Shown piece by piece: positions 1 to 6,686 of a stretch of DNA of 9,331 nucleotides. The position numbers and the translations under genes were made by a program. The stretch is from Atopobium sp034113385 (lineage in GTDB: Bacteria; Actinomycetota; Coriobacteriia; Coriobacteriales; Atopobiaceae), in assembly GCF_034113385.1 (NCBI RefSeq), contig NZ_JAXEXL010000019.1, positions 1-9,331 of the forward strand. Direction: 5' to 3'. Position 1 is the first letter of the stretch. The number at the start of each line of letters is the position of its first letter. The notes beneath the pieces were generated by a model, which had not been told where the DNA came from, made no database searches, and saw only the letters and a list, made by a program, of their open reading frames with translations.

Positions 1-853
1 TGGCAAGCGCTGCAATCTTCTGATCTTGCTCGGTAACGCCATCAACAGAATCAATGACTAATAAACACACGTCAGCTTTGTCCATAGCGCGCAAGCCACG
101 TACCATGCTGTAGTACTCAATATCTTCATGAACAACCGTGCGCTTGCGCATGCCTGCAGTATCTACCAGACGATATTTCTGATTGTTTTGCTCTACCACA
201 ATATCTATGGCATCTCGGGTAGTACCTGCAACATCAGAAACAATGGAACGTGCACGACCAGCCAGCTTATTGGTCAAAGAAGATTTACCCACATTAGGAC
301 GACCGACAATAGCCACGTTAAGCATATCGTTGGTATACACGTCCTCAGTATCCTCGGGAAGTACCGCAATGATATCGTCAAGAAGGTCTCCGGTACCATG
401 GCCATGTACAGCAGAAAGCGCAAAAGGCTCGCCAATGCCAAGAGAGTAGAAGTCCCAAATCTCACCCTCGCTTGCGGGATTATCCAACTTATTTACACAT
501 AAAAAGACTGGCTTTTTGGTCTTGCGTAATACGCGGGCAACCTCTTCATCCTCATCGGTAACGCCAACCGAGCCATCAACCACAAAAATAATGGCATCTG
601 CCTCTTCACAAGCGGCAACTGCCTGCTCGCGAATGCGGGAGGCAAACACATCCTCAGAACGAGAGGGCTCCATACCACCAGTATCAATCAGAATGAAGTC
701 ACGGCCACACCAATCTGCCTCATGATAGGAACGATCGCGTGTAACACCACGAGATTCATGGACGATAGCCTCTTTATCTTGTGCAATGCGGTTTACCAGT
801 GTGGACTTACCCACATTAGGACGGCCAACAACCGCAACGATAGGTTTTGTCAT
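1..853 (-). CDS. der: Ribosome-assembly GTPase Der (EngA), N-terminal part, cut by window edge
   Basis: Der is a GTPase with two tandem G domains that binds the 50S precursor and is needed for large-subunit assembly. The reading frame opens at ATG 853 and runs off the left edge, so 284 of roughly 440 usual residues are present. G domain 1 shows the P-loop GRPNVGKS at residues 10-17, DTGG at 57-60, NKLD at 121-124 and a G5-like LSA near 146-148. G domain 2 shows a second GRPNVGKS at 184-191, the TT of G2 at 211-212 and DTAG at 231-234. Its NKxD motif and the C-terminal KH-like domain lie outside the window. A strong ribosome binding site (AAAGGAG) precedes the start by about 8 nt. It follows ispH by 47 nt, the longest gap in the operon, and no clear terminator or promoter is visible there. 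Two identical P-loops make the family assignment very secure. Confidence 0.96.
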   Translation of the reverse strand, partial: MTKPIVAVVGRPNVGKSTLVNRIAQDKEAIVHESRGVTRDRSYHEADWCGRDFILIDTGGMEPSRSEDVFASRIREQAVAACEEADAIIFVVDGSVGVTDEDEEVARVLRKTKKPVFLCVNKLDNPASEGEIWDFYSLGIGEPFALSAVHGHGTGDLLDDIIAVLPEDTEDVYTNDMLNVAIVGRPNVGKSSLTNKLAGRARSIVSDVAGTTRDAIDIVVEQNNQKYRLVDTAGMRKRTVVHEDIEYYSMVRGLRAMDKADVCLLVIDSVDGVTEQDQKIAALA

Positions 854-900
854 GCTTGGCTCTCCTTTGTTGAATCACCTATAGCTAAGTCTATCAGCTG

Positions 901-1752
901 TTAGAGTTGCTCACATAAATTAACAATGGCAGTGTGCACGGCTTGGATTTGATTTGCAGGAGTTGAGGCACCTGCCGTAATGCCAATGTGCTTTGAAGTG
1001 GCAAACCATGAAGCCTCAAGTTCATCGGGTGTCTCTATATGATGGGTATTAGCGCAGGTAGCAGAGCATATCTCGGCCAAGCGTGTGGTGTTAGCAGAAA
1101 TGCGACCACCAATAACAATCATAGTATCTACGCGAGAAGACAAATCAGCTGCCACTGCTTGGCGCTCCGATGTAGCCGCACAAATGGTATCAAATACACG
1201 TAATTCTTCCACCTTACCCAGAAGACATGACAAGATTGCCTGCAAGTTGGCCGGAGACTGCGTTGTTTGCACCACTACACCAACTTTACGCTTGAGCCGT
1301 ACCGCTTTAAGCTCCTCAGGAGAACCAATTACCAGAGCAGAAGGTGCATTGCCACGTGTTCCCTCAACCTCTGGATGGCCTGCCTCACCCACGACGAGTA
1401 CCTGATAGCCTTGTTCTTCAAGCAATTTGGCAGCATGATGCACTTTTTTAACGTACGGACATGTTGCATCGAGCATTGTTTTTCCAAGTTCATGTGCCCG
1501 CTGAACAACTTCTGGCGCCACACCATGTGAACGGATTACCACCACATTTGCCGTGGCATCATCCACACTGGATGCTACCTGCACACCGTCCTTCTCAAGC
1601 TGCTGTACAACCTGTGGATTATGGATAAGCGGTCCCAATGTCTGAACCGTGTTTTCATGCAAAGAACTTGCTTCTTTTACCATGCGTAGTGCACGCTCAA
1701 CGCCATAGCAGGCACCTGCTTGAGCTGCAATTTCTATGGTTGGCATAGTCAT
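901..1752 (-). CDS. ispH: 4-hydroxy-3-methylbut-2-enyl diphosphate reductase IspH (LytB)
   Basis: IspH is the last enzyme of the MEP isoprenoid pathway. It reduces HMBPP to IPP and DMAPP with a [4Fe-4S] cluster in the cytoplasm. The 283-residue protein has the usual single-domain length. The three cluster cysteines are visible: C15 in AGACYGVERA, C98 in DATCPYVKK and C191 in DTICAAT. Substrate-pocket residues also match the family: H44 (HNPQVV), H76 (RSHGV), H126 and the catalytic glutamate E128 (GHPEVEG), T163/T164 (QTTQS), S219-x-N221 and S263 (GASTP). There is no fused S1 domain, unlike some clostridial homologues. It starts 9 nt after the cmk-plsC stop. The upstream Shine-Dalgarno match is weak (GGAAGAAAG, more than 10 nt away), so translation is probably coupled to the upstream gene. 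A second ATG two codons in (1746) is an equally possible start. Confidence 0.97.
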   Translation of the reverse strand: MTMPTIEIAAQAGACYGVERALRMVKEASSLHENTVQTLGPLIHNPQVVQQLEKDGVQVASSVDDATANVVVIRSHGVAPEVVQRAHELGKTMLDATCPYVKKVHHAAKLLEEQGYQVLVVGEAGHPEVEGTRGNAPSALVIGSPEELKAVRLKRKVGVVVQTTQSPANLQAILSCLLGKVEELRVFDTICAATSERQAVAADLSSRVDTMIVIGGRISANTTRLAEICSATCANTHHIETPDELEASWFATSKHIGITAGASTPANQIQAVHTAIVNLCEQL

Positions 1753-1761
1753 ACAACAAGA

Positions 1762-3237
1762 CTACTTTCTTCCAGGATGTTCGGCCATGAGTTGATCGCG
1801 CAGCTCATACATCTTTTGTGTAGCTATCCGCTCCATTTCTACTACTTGTTCTTTTCTGCCTTTGGCCTTGATGTCATTAAACGATAAAGGCTCGCCAACA
1901 CGGCAATAGACCTTTTTAGGACGTGGATAATGCTTACCATAAGGCGTAATATCCAATGCACCCACAATAGCCATGGGCACAATATCTGTCTTAGCCATCT
2001 TTGCCATAAGCGCAAAGCCGCCATGTATCTGAGGTACTTGATCTGGTCTGCGAATACGCGTTCCCTCAGGGAAAATCAAGATAGACTCACCTTTTTGCAA
2101 TGCTCGTTGCGCACGGCGCAATGCTTTAACATCTGCCGTACCACGAGCAACGGGAATAGCTCCCAGACGCGGCAACACCCAATGCAAAATACCAAAGCGA
2201 TTGAAATCATCCTTATAGATGGGACGCAGGCTTCTACCAGCCAAAATCATCGCACAAGCCGGTAAGAAAGGATCGAGAAAGGAAACGTGGTTCATAATGA
2301 CTACCACGCCGCGGTCAGCCGACGCAACAAGCAAAGTCTTGAGATTCTCGATAGTCCAACGGTACTTAATCTTGGTGTAGGCGTTACACAGCACCACTAA
2401 CACCTTTAATAAGATGCGCGCGTGCAAAGGAAAGTCCTGTACTTTTGTCTCATAGTAGGACTCCCAGCTGTCTTTAGCGGCCACAGGCTGCTGTTCCGTA
2501 ACGGTCGTGGTATCATCCATTACGGCTCCAGCCTGCAGCTCAGAAGCTTTTTTTGCTGCAGCCTCATCCATAAGTTTTTCAATTTGAGCACACACCTCAT
2601 CAACCGATAGATGTGATGAGTCAATATGCACGGCATCTTTTGCGGGAACCAAAGGAGAGGTCTCGCGCGTAGAATCAATGTTGTCACGACGCACAATGTC
2701 TTCGAGAATCCGCTGCTCTTCTGCAACATCTGTAGCAACATCTTGTTGAGCGGCGTTGCCTCCCTCACGCTCGACCGCACGACGATGTGCGCGCGCAGAA
2801 GCATCCGCTGTCAAAAAGACCTTAACCTCAGCATGAGGAAATACGACCGTTCCGATATCGCGACCTTCGGCCACTACGTCGATTTTCTCGCCAGCCTTAC
2901 GCTGCAAAGCAACCATAGCCTCGCGTACCTGAGGAATTGCCGCAACCGTAGAAACATTTTGATCTACCTGTGCCGTGCGAATCTGTGAGGTTACCTCTTT
3001 GTCATTTACAAATACGCGCTGCCCAGTATCACCTTGCTCAAAGCGAATATCAATAGCCTGTGCCTGGGCGATAACTGCCTGAGTATTAGCAAGGTCAATG
3101 CCCTGTTCAAGACAGGTCAATGCAACGCTGCGATACATGGCACCTGTGTCCAAGTAAGAAAGATTTCGCTGCTTTGCAATTTGCTTTGCAACGGTTGATT
3201 TGCCAGAACCCGCCGGTCCGTCAATTGCTACCTTCAC
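1762..3237 (-). CDS. cmk: Fused cytidylate kinase and 1-acyl-glycerol-3-phosphate acyltransferase (Cmk-PlsC)
   Basis: This is one 491-residue frame with two enzymes. Residues 1 to about 222 are a CMP/dCMP kinase (CMP + ATP to CDP): P-loop GPAGSGKST at 7-15, LDTGAMYRS at 29-37, GRDIGTVVFP at 125-134 and the lid-type RRDNIDSTRE at 183-192. Residues from about 270 to 491 are a PlsC-type lysophosphatidate acyltransferase: the HX4D catalytic motif in NHVSFLD (H317, D322), IPVARG at 361-366, FPEGTR at 389-394 and VPMAIVG at 420-426. The acyltransferase should act at the inner membrane face, with a hydrophobic stretch near 275-285. Residues about 223-262, rich in Ala, Thr, Asp, Glu and Gln, look like a linker. 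The start is GTG 3237, 5 nt after AGGGGAGG. In many Gram-positives cmk and plsC are separate neighbours, so this looks like a fusion of adjacent genes. Both active sites appear intact. Confidence 0.95.
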   Translation of the reverse strand: MKVAIDGPAGSGKSTVAKQIAKQRNLSYLDTGAMYRSVALTCLEQGIDLANTQAVIAQAQAIDIRFEQGDTGQRVFVNDKEVTSQIRTAQVDQNVSTVAAIPQVREAMVALQRKAGEKIDVVAEGRDIGTVVFPHAEVKVFLTADASARAHRRAVEREGGNAAQQDVATDVAEEQRILEDIVRRDNIDSTRETSPLVPAKDAVHIDSSHLSVDEVCAQIEKLMDEAAAKKASELQAGAVMDDTTTVTEQQPVAAKDSWESYYETKVQDFPLHARILLKVLVVLCNAYTKIKYRWTIENLKTLLVASADRGVVVIMNHVSFLDPFLPACAMILAGRSLRPIYKDDFNRFGILHWVLPRLGAIPVARGTADVKALRRAQRALQKGESILIFPEGTRIRRPDQVPQIHGGFALMAKMAKTDIVPMAIVGALDITPYGKHYPRPKKVYCRVGEPLSFNDIKAKGRKEQVVEMERIATQKMYELRDQLMAEHPGRK

Positions 3238-3263
3238 GTACGCCTCCCCTTAGTAAGAGCAAA

Positions 3264-4145
3264 CTATTGTTGTATACCCATTTTTGTAAGACTTGCTAAT
3301 TCTTTATCTGTAAGCAAACGCCACGAACCCACCGCAAGATTTCCTAAGGTCAATGGACCAAAACTTTGCCTATGTAAGCAAACTACTGGATGGCCAATAG
3401 CTTCTAACATGCGTTTGACCTGATGCTTTCTACCTTCATGTATGGCTATGCGTACCACCGATAAAGCGTGCTGCCCCAAAGATGAAGCCTGCTTTACGTT
3501 ATGCCGAGAAACCCGTGTATGCTGCAGCTGTTCCACAACAGGACGTGCCTGTCTTGATTGCATATCCACAAGCTCGCATACCGCAGGCGCACAAGGACCA
3601 TCATCAAGCGTAATGCCTTGTCTCAAGCAATCCAAATCTTCATCCAAAACAATGCCTTCTACCAAGGCTATATAGTGCTTAGTAACATGTTTGGATGGAT
3701 GTAGCATGTTTTGCGCAGCCTGTCCATCCGTCGTAAAGAGCAACAAGCCCGTAGTGTCTTTATCCAGCCTCCCTACAGGAAAAAGACCAGGATAGTGTTT
3801 GGTAGGAACCAAAGAAGCAACGCAAGAACGACCACGAGGGTCTTTCATGGTTGTAAGAAATCCTGCAGGCTTGTTGAGCATCAAGAAGGTTGCTGCCGTG
3901 GAAAGTGAGTATTTCACACCATCAACGGTAACCACGTCTACCAAGGGATTTACTTTAGAACCTAACTCGGTTACAACCTGACCATTAACGCGCACACGAC
4001 CAGCGGTCATCAAGTTTTCTGACCCACGACGACTTGCAGCGCCGGCGCGCGCCAAGAAACGCTGCAGGCGCATAGGAACTATACGCTGTTCTTGCGCCTC
4101 CACCCCCACAAAGCCATCGGGCTTCTCTATAGCTTGCTTAGTCAT
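3264..4145 (-). CDS. rluB: RluB/RsuA-type 23S rRNA pseudouridine synthase
   Basis: This enzyme isomerises a specific uridine of rRNA to pseudouridine; RluB family members modify 23S rRNA. From ATG 4145 the protein has 293 residues. An S4 RNA-binding domain covers about 25-72, starting at MRLQRFLARAG. The catalytic domain holds GRLDKDTTGLLLFT with the catalytic aspartate near D128, and the C-terminal family motif EGRKHQVKRML near 237-247. The frame is open back to an ATG at 4202, but that start would overlap scpB by 65 nt and has no Shine-Dalgarno sequence. ATG 4145 overlaps the scpB stop by 8 nt (ATGACTAA), with GAGTGAGG about 12 nt upstream, so I prefer it. A third option is ATG 4073, just before the S4 domain, but it lacks an RBS. 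About 30 polar residues (198-227) are inserted just before the last catalytic-domain strand. RluB or another RsuA-family member remains possible; the target nucleotide cannot be read from sequence. Confidence 0.92.
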   Translation of the reverse strand: MTKQAIEKPDGFVGVEAQEQRIVPMRLQRFLARAGAASRRGSENLMTAGRVRVNGQVVTELGSKVNPLVDVVTVDGVKYSLSTAATFLMLNKPAGFLTTMKDPRGRSCVASLVPTKHYPGLFPVGRLDKDTTGLLLFTTDGQAAQNMLHPSKHVTKHYIALVEGIVLDEDLDCLRQGITLDDGPCAPAVCELVDMQSRQARPVVEQLQHTRVSRHNVKQASSLGQHALSVVRIAIHEGRKHQVKRMLEAIGHPVVCLHRQSFGPLTLGNLAVGSWRLLTDKELASLTKMGIQQ

Positions 4146-4821
4146 TCTGTATGCTTGCCTCACTCGTAGAGGCATGCATCTCAAGGAGGTCACGCTCTTC
4201 ATCTAAGTCTTCATCAAGCGCTTCCAACGTAGAATCAATGGAGCGACCGCTCAGACGCTCACGAATAAATTGCTTAGATTCTTCATCTGGAGCAAACTGC
4301 TCCAAATCAGGAAGTGCCTTAAGCGACTTAAGACCAAAGCGCTCGAGAAACACTTGTGTCGTGCCATACAAAATTGCTTGACCATGGTTAGCATCACGAC
4401 CAAGTTCACGCACAAGTCCCTTGTCCACCAAAGAAGAGACAACACCATCAGAGTTTACGCCGCGAATAGCGCGAACCCCTTCACGAGTAACAGGCTGATG
4501 ATACGCAATAACGGCAAGGGTTTCCAAGGCGGCCTGAGAAAGCTTCTTGGTATCCCATGACAGGACAAACTCCTCTACCTGCTCATGATAAGCAGGATGG
4601 GTATATAAGCGCCAACCACCCGCAACTTCGCGAAGTTGGAAGCCACGGTTAGCATCTGCATACTCCACAGACAGCTCTGCCAATGCTGCTGCAATTTCTC
4701 CGGGCGTCGTGCCCAAAATGTGAGAAAGAGCTACCGCAGAAACAGGTTCTGTTGCAACTAAAAGCATTGCCTCAAGTGTGGGCTTCAGCGATTCCGAATC
4801 CATGGATTGCAAATCTGACAT
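4138..4821 (-). CDS. scpB: Segregation and condensation protein ScpB
   Basis: ScpB is the dimeric winged-helix (kite) subunit that binds ScpA and with it the SMC ATPase, supporting chromosome compaction and segregation. The 227-residue protein has a first winged helix at about 11-85 (LKPTLEAMLLVATEPVS) and a second at about 93-165. The second carries the family hallmark LSQAALETLAVIAYHQPVTR, followed by IRGVNSDG. The last 50 residues are acidic and of low complexity (EALDEDLDEERD), slightly longer than usual. The ATG directly abuts the scpA stop (TAAATG). A Shine-Dalgarno sequence (GGGAGAGG) lies within the last scpA codons, so translation is probably coupled and subunit levels matched. The scpA-scpB-rluB order is classic for Gram-positive bacteria. 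Confidence 0.96.
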   Translation of the reverse strand: MSDLQSMDSESLKPTLEAMLLVATEPVSAVALSHILGTTPGEIAAALAELSVEYADANRGFQLREVAGGWRLYTHPAYHEQVEEFVLSWDTKKLSQAALETLAVIAYHQPVTREGVRAIRGVNSDGVVSSLVDKGLVRELGRDANHGQAILYGTTQVFLERFGLKSLKALPDLEQFAPDEESKQFIRERLSGRSIDSTLEALDEDLDEERDLLEMHASTSEASIQND

Positions 4822-5637
4822 TTATTCATCCTCTCCCACGCTTGAAAGCTCATCTCCAGCCTCATAGGCGGGTGCTCCTTCCACGCGAGTAATATCAATT
4901 TCGCCAAACAGTTCTGACTGAACAACACTAATAGATCCACGTTTAAAGAGCTCAAGCACTGCTAAAAAAGTAACAACAACTTGCTCTGGTGATGTTTGCC
5001 CATCTAACAAATCAGAAAAAGTAAGCGCCCTACGTGCGCGTGTTAAACGGTCTACCGAGGCCACTGTCAAAGCCACAGGCAGGCGCTTAGGAGCAATATG
5101 CTCTGCCTCAAGCAAAAAGCTCTCTCGCCTACTATCAAGATCTGCACAGATAACAGCCAAGCCTCTTAAGGTAATGCCTTCTAAGTAGTCAGGCATAAGA
5201 TTAAGGAATTGAGGGTCTGCTCCAGCAGTGCGTGGATGCATGCGCGCTTCGTTTTCCATACGAGTGCCTAAGGCTAAGCCAGCATTTCTAAATTGCTTAT
5301 AGGCAATCAAACGAGCGATAAGAACTTCTCGCGCTTCATCGGGGCTTAACCCAGATATATCATCTTCTTCCTCATCAAAACCCTCACCCTGTTTTTTAAG
5401 AGCACTATCTCTTGGCACAAGTGAAGCAGCTTTAATATCCAACAAGGTAGCAGCAACGAGCACAAAGTCACTTGCTACATCCAAGTCCATGTCGCGCATA
5501 CGATCAATTTCAGACAAATACTGATCTGCTACTTCACTAATGGAAATGGCGCCAATATCTACTTTTTGCCTACTTACCAACTGAAGCAGCAAATCAAATG
5601 GACCAGAATATGCCTGTGTGGCAACACGATATGACAC
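4822..5637 (-). CDS. scpA: Segregation and condensation protein ScpA (kleisin)
   Basis: ScpA is the kleisin that bridges the two SMC heads and recruits ScpB. The 271-residue protein begins with the N-terminal SMC-neck-binding region (SGPFDLLLQLVSRQKVDI, about 11-28) and continues with LDIKAASLVP at 66-75. An acidic ScpB-contact stretch lies at about 86-100. The C-terminal winged helix at about 219-249 (FLAVLELFKRGSISVVQ) binds the SMC cap. The frame is open upstream to 5703, but those 22 extra residues are absent from the family and lie inside the preceding gene. The GTG at 5637 shares one base with the preceding TAG stop (TAGTG) and has GGGGGG six nt upstream, so I place the start there. ScpA ends exactly where ScpB begins. 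Confidence 0.95.
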   Translation of the reverse strand: MSYRVATQAYSGPFDLLLQLVSRQKVDIGAISISEVADQYLSEIDRMRDMDLDVASDFVLVAATLLDIKAASLVPRDSALKKQGEGFDEEEDDISGLSPDEAREVLIARLIAYKQFRNAGLALGTRMENEARMHPRTAGADPQFLNLMPDYLEGITLRGLAVICADLDSRRESFLLEAEHIAPKRLPVALTVASVDRLTRARRALTFSDLLDGQTSPEQVVVTFLAVLELFKRGSISVVQSELFGEIDITRVEGAPAYEAGDELSSVGEDE

Positions 5638-6377
5638 TACAGACCCCCCATAAGCAAAACATACATCATGTCTTGTATGGCAAAGGTCAGCTGGAAAAGC
5701 CAATCAATTACCACGCCGCCGACACCCTGAATATACATACCGATAAGATCTATATGCAGCACAGAAGGTAAAATATACACAGCCAGTAAGAAGATGGGCA
5801 ATGCTTTGCTTTGAATGTCGTAATACACTGCTTGACCCTTTTTATTTAAGAGTGGAAATATGATGGCAGAACCATCTAAGGGAGGCAGTGGAATAAGGTT
5901 AAAAAGCATAAGAGAAATATTAACTACCAAATAATTGGTCATAAAGTAGATAAGAGCTGACCCAGCTACCGTGTTATACCAACCAAAGGCATAAGCAAAT
6001 GCTACGCATATACCAAGCAACACTGCCGCAATGCCTGCTTGCAAAAGATTGCTTGCTGGACCAGCTAAGGCAACAAGTACCTCATCGCGCTTACGATGCT
6101 TTAAATTACCAGGATTGTAAGGAACAGGCTTTGCAAAAGCTAGTATCCCACCACCGATAAACATAGAAAGCAAAGGCAGGACAACAGAACCAAAAGGATC
6201 TAAATGTGCCGCAGGATTAAGGGTAATACGACCCGCATCCTTGGCGGTGGTGTCTCCACATGCTAAAGCAATAACGGCATGAGAAAGCTCATGCACTACC
6301 AGTGCAATAACAACAGCGGCAATTTGAAGTAATAAATACAACGGATTTTGCAGTATACGCATAAGTCCACTCAACAA
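5637..6377 (-). CDS. M50 family membrane metalloprotease (site-2-protease-like)
   Basis: This is a 246-residue integral membrane zinc protease of the compact S2P/M50 class without PDZ or CBS domains. The zinc motif HELSH lies at 29-33 inside the first long hydrophobic segment (E30 catalytic). The family block GDTTAKDAGRITLNP follows at 41-55 and GPASN at 106-110. The third zinc ligand is probably D168 in NLIPLPPLDGS. Other hydrophobic segments are seen at about 64-82, 112-132, 140-161, 193-207 and 218-232. The substrate is unknown; family members cut transmembrane anti-sigma factors or other membrane proteins, and no such partner is encoded here. The start is TTG 6377, six nt after GAGAGG; a second TTG at 6374 is also possible. 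The first ATG (6362) is too far from any ribosome binding site. It is usual to find this family next to scpA-scpB in Gram-positives. Confidence 0.93.
   Translation of the reverse strand: MLSGLMRILQNPLYLLLQIAAVVIALVVHELSHAVIALACGDTTAKDAGRITLNPAAHLDPFGSVVLPLLSMFIGGGILAFAKPVPYNPGNLKHRKRDEVLVALAGPASNLLQAGIAAVLLGICVAFAYAFGWYNTVAGSALIYFMTNYLVVNISLMLFNLIPLPPLDGSAIIFPLLNKKGQAVYYDIQSKALPIFLLAVYILPSVLHIDLIGMYIQGVGGVVIDWLFQLTFAIQDMMYVLLMGGL
5644..5649 (-). promoter_or_regulatory. Ribosome binding site that decides the scpA start
   Basis: GGGGGG lies six nt upstream of GTG 5637 and within the last codons of the M50 gene (Met-Gly-Gly-Leu-stop). With the TAGTG stop-start overlap it sets the ScpA start at 5637 rather than the longer open frame back to 5703. 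Confidence 0.7.
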
Positions 6378-6383
6378 TGAAAA

Positions 6384-6389
6384 CCTCTC
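6384..6389 (-). promoter_or_regulatory. Ribosome binding site for the M50 protease TTG start
   Basis: GAGAGG is six nt before TTG 6377 and nine before TTG 6374, but 21 nt from the first in-frame ATG (6362). This makes a TTG start the better choice and keeps the full first hydrophobic segment. Confidence 0.65.
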
Positions 6390-6395
6390 AAAATC

Positions 6396-6686
6396 TTATT
6401 TGTATGACTCATAAAGACGCGTAAAGAGCCAATCTAGTAAAAATAGCACAACTGCTATGAGTGCAAAATCTCCCCTAAAGGCACCGCCAAAAGGCGTAGG
6501 AATCACCGCAACACCACGCAAGCCCTCAGGCAAAAACGCTGTGATTACTGTTTGAATTTGCACCAAAACGGGACGCAAAAAGCCTACCGAGAAGCACAAA
6601 AGAACTACGCAGATAAAGCATGCATATGCAAGGGCACGCGCAAGCAGGCTCAGAATATGGAAGGTGCCAGAAACGTTGCTACTCAA
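6396..6686 (-). CDS. Small two-helix membrane protein, function unknown
   Basis: I do not recognise a family. With the start at TTG 6686 the product has 96 residues. There is a short polar N-terminus, a hydrophobic helix at about 11-36 containing two cysteines (LAYACFICVVLLCFSVGFL), and a central stretch of about 37-72 rich in Pro, Gly and Thr. A second helix follows at about 74-92 (FALIAVVLFLLDWLF), then a short basic/polar tail (TRLYESYK). The frame stays open to an ATG at 6770. That version would overlap the ABC-F gene by 92 nt, and its extra residues are basic and unlike a real N-terminus. The TTG has a near-perfect Shine-Dalgarno sequence (GGAGGAGGT) five nt upstream and overlaps the ABC-F stop by 8 nt. 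It sits 18 nt before the M50 protease gene, so it could be a partner or substrate of that protease; this is inference from position only. Codon use looks like its neighbours. Confidence 0.78.
   Translation of the reverse strand: MSSNVSGTFHILSLLARALAYACFICVVLLCFSVGFLRPVLVQIQTVITAFLPEGLRGVAVIPTPFGGAFRGDFALIAVVLFLLDWLFTRLYESYK

Noticed and set aside
128..502. A 124-codon open frame on the plus strand at the left end, and others like it up to 904
   Set aside because: They lie antisense to der, whose two P-loops and G motifs are unmistakable. The predicted proteins show no family motifs.
854..900. Possible hairpin or terminator between ispH and der
   Set aside because: Only a weak 4-5 bp AGCT-type pairing is seen and there is no T run on the minus strand, so it is not a terminator.
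4182..4190. AAGGAGGTC on the plus strand, resembling a strong Shine-Dalgarno sequence
   Set aside because: No start codon follows at a useful distance, and the sequence is inside scpB on the other strand.
4146..4202. Longer rluB start at ATG 4202, adding 19 residues
   Set aside because: It would overlap scpB by 65 nt, has no Shine-Dalgarno sequence, and adds residues not typical of the family. ATG 4145 overlaps the scpB stop neatly.
5638..5703. Longer scpA frame starting at 5703
   Set aside because: The extra 22 residues come from the end of the M50 gene, are not kleisin-like, and GTG 5637 has a fitting ribosome binding site.
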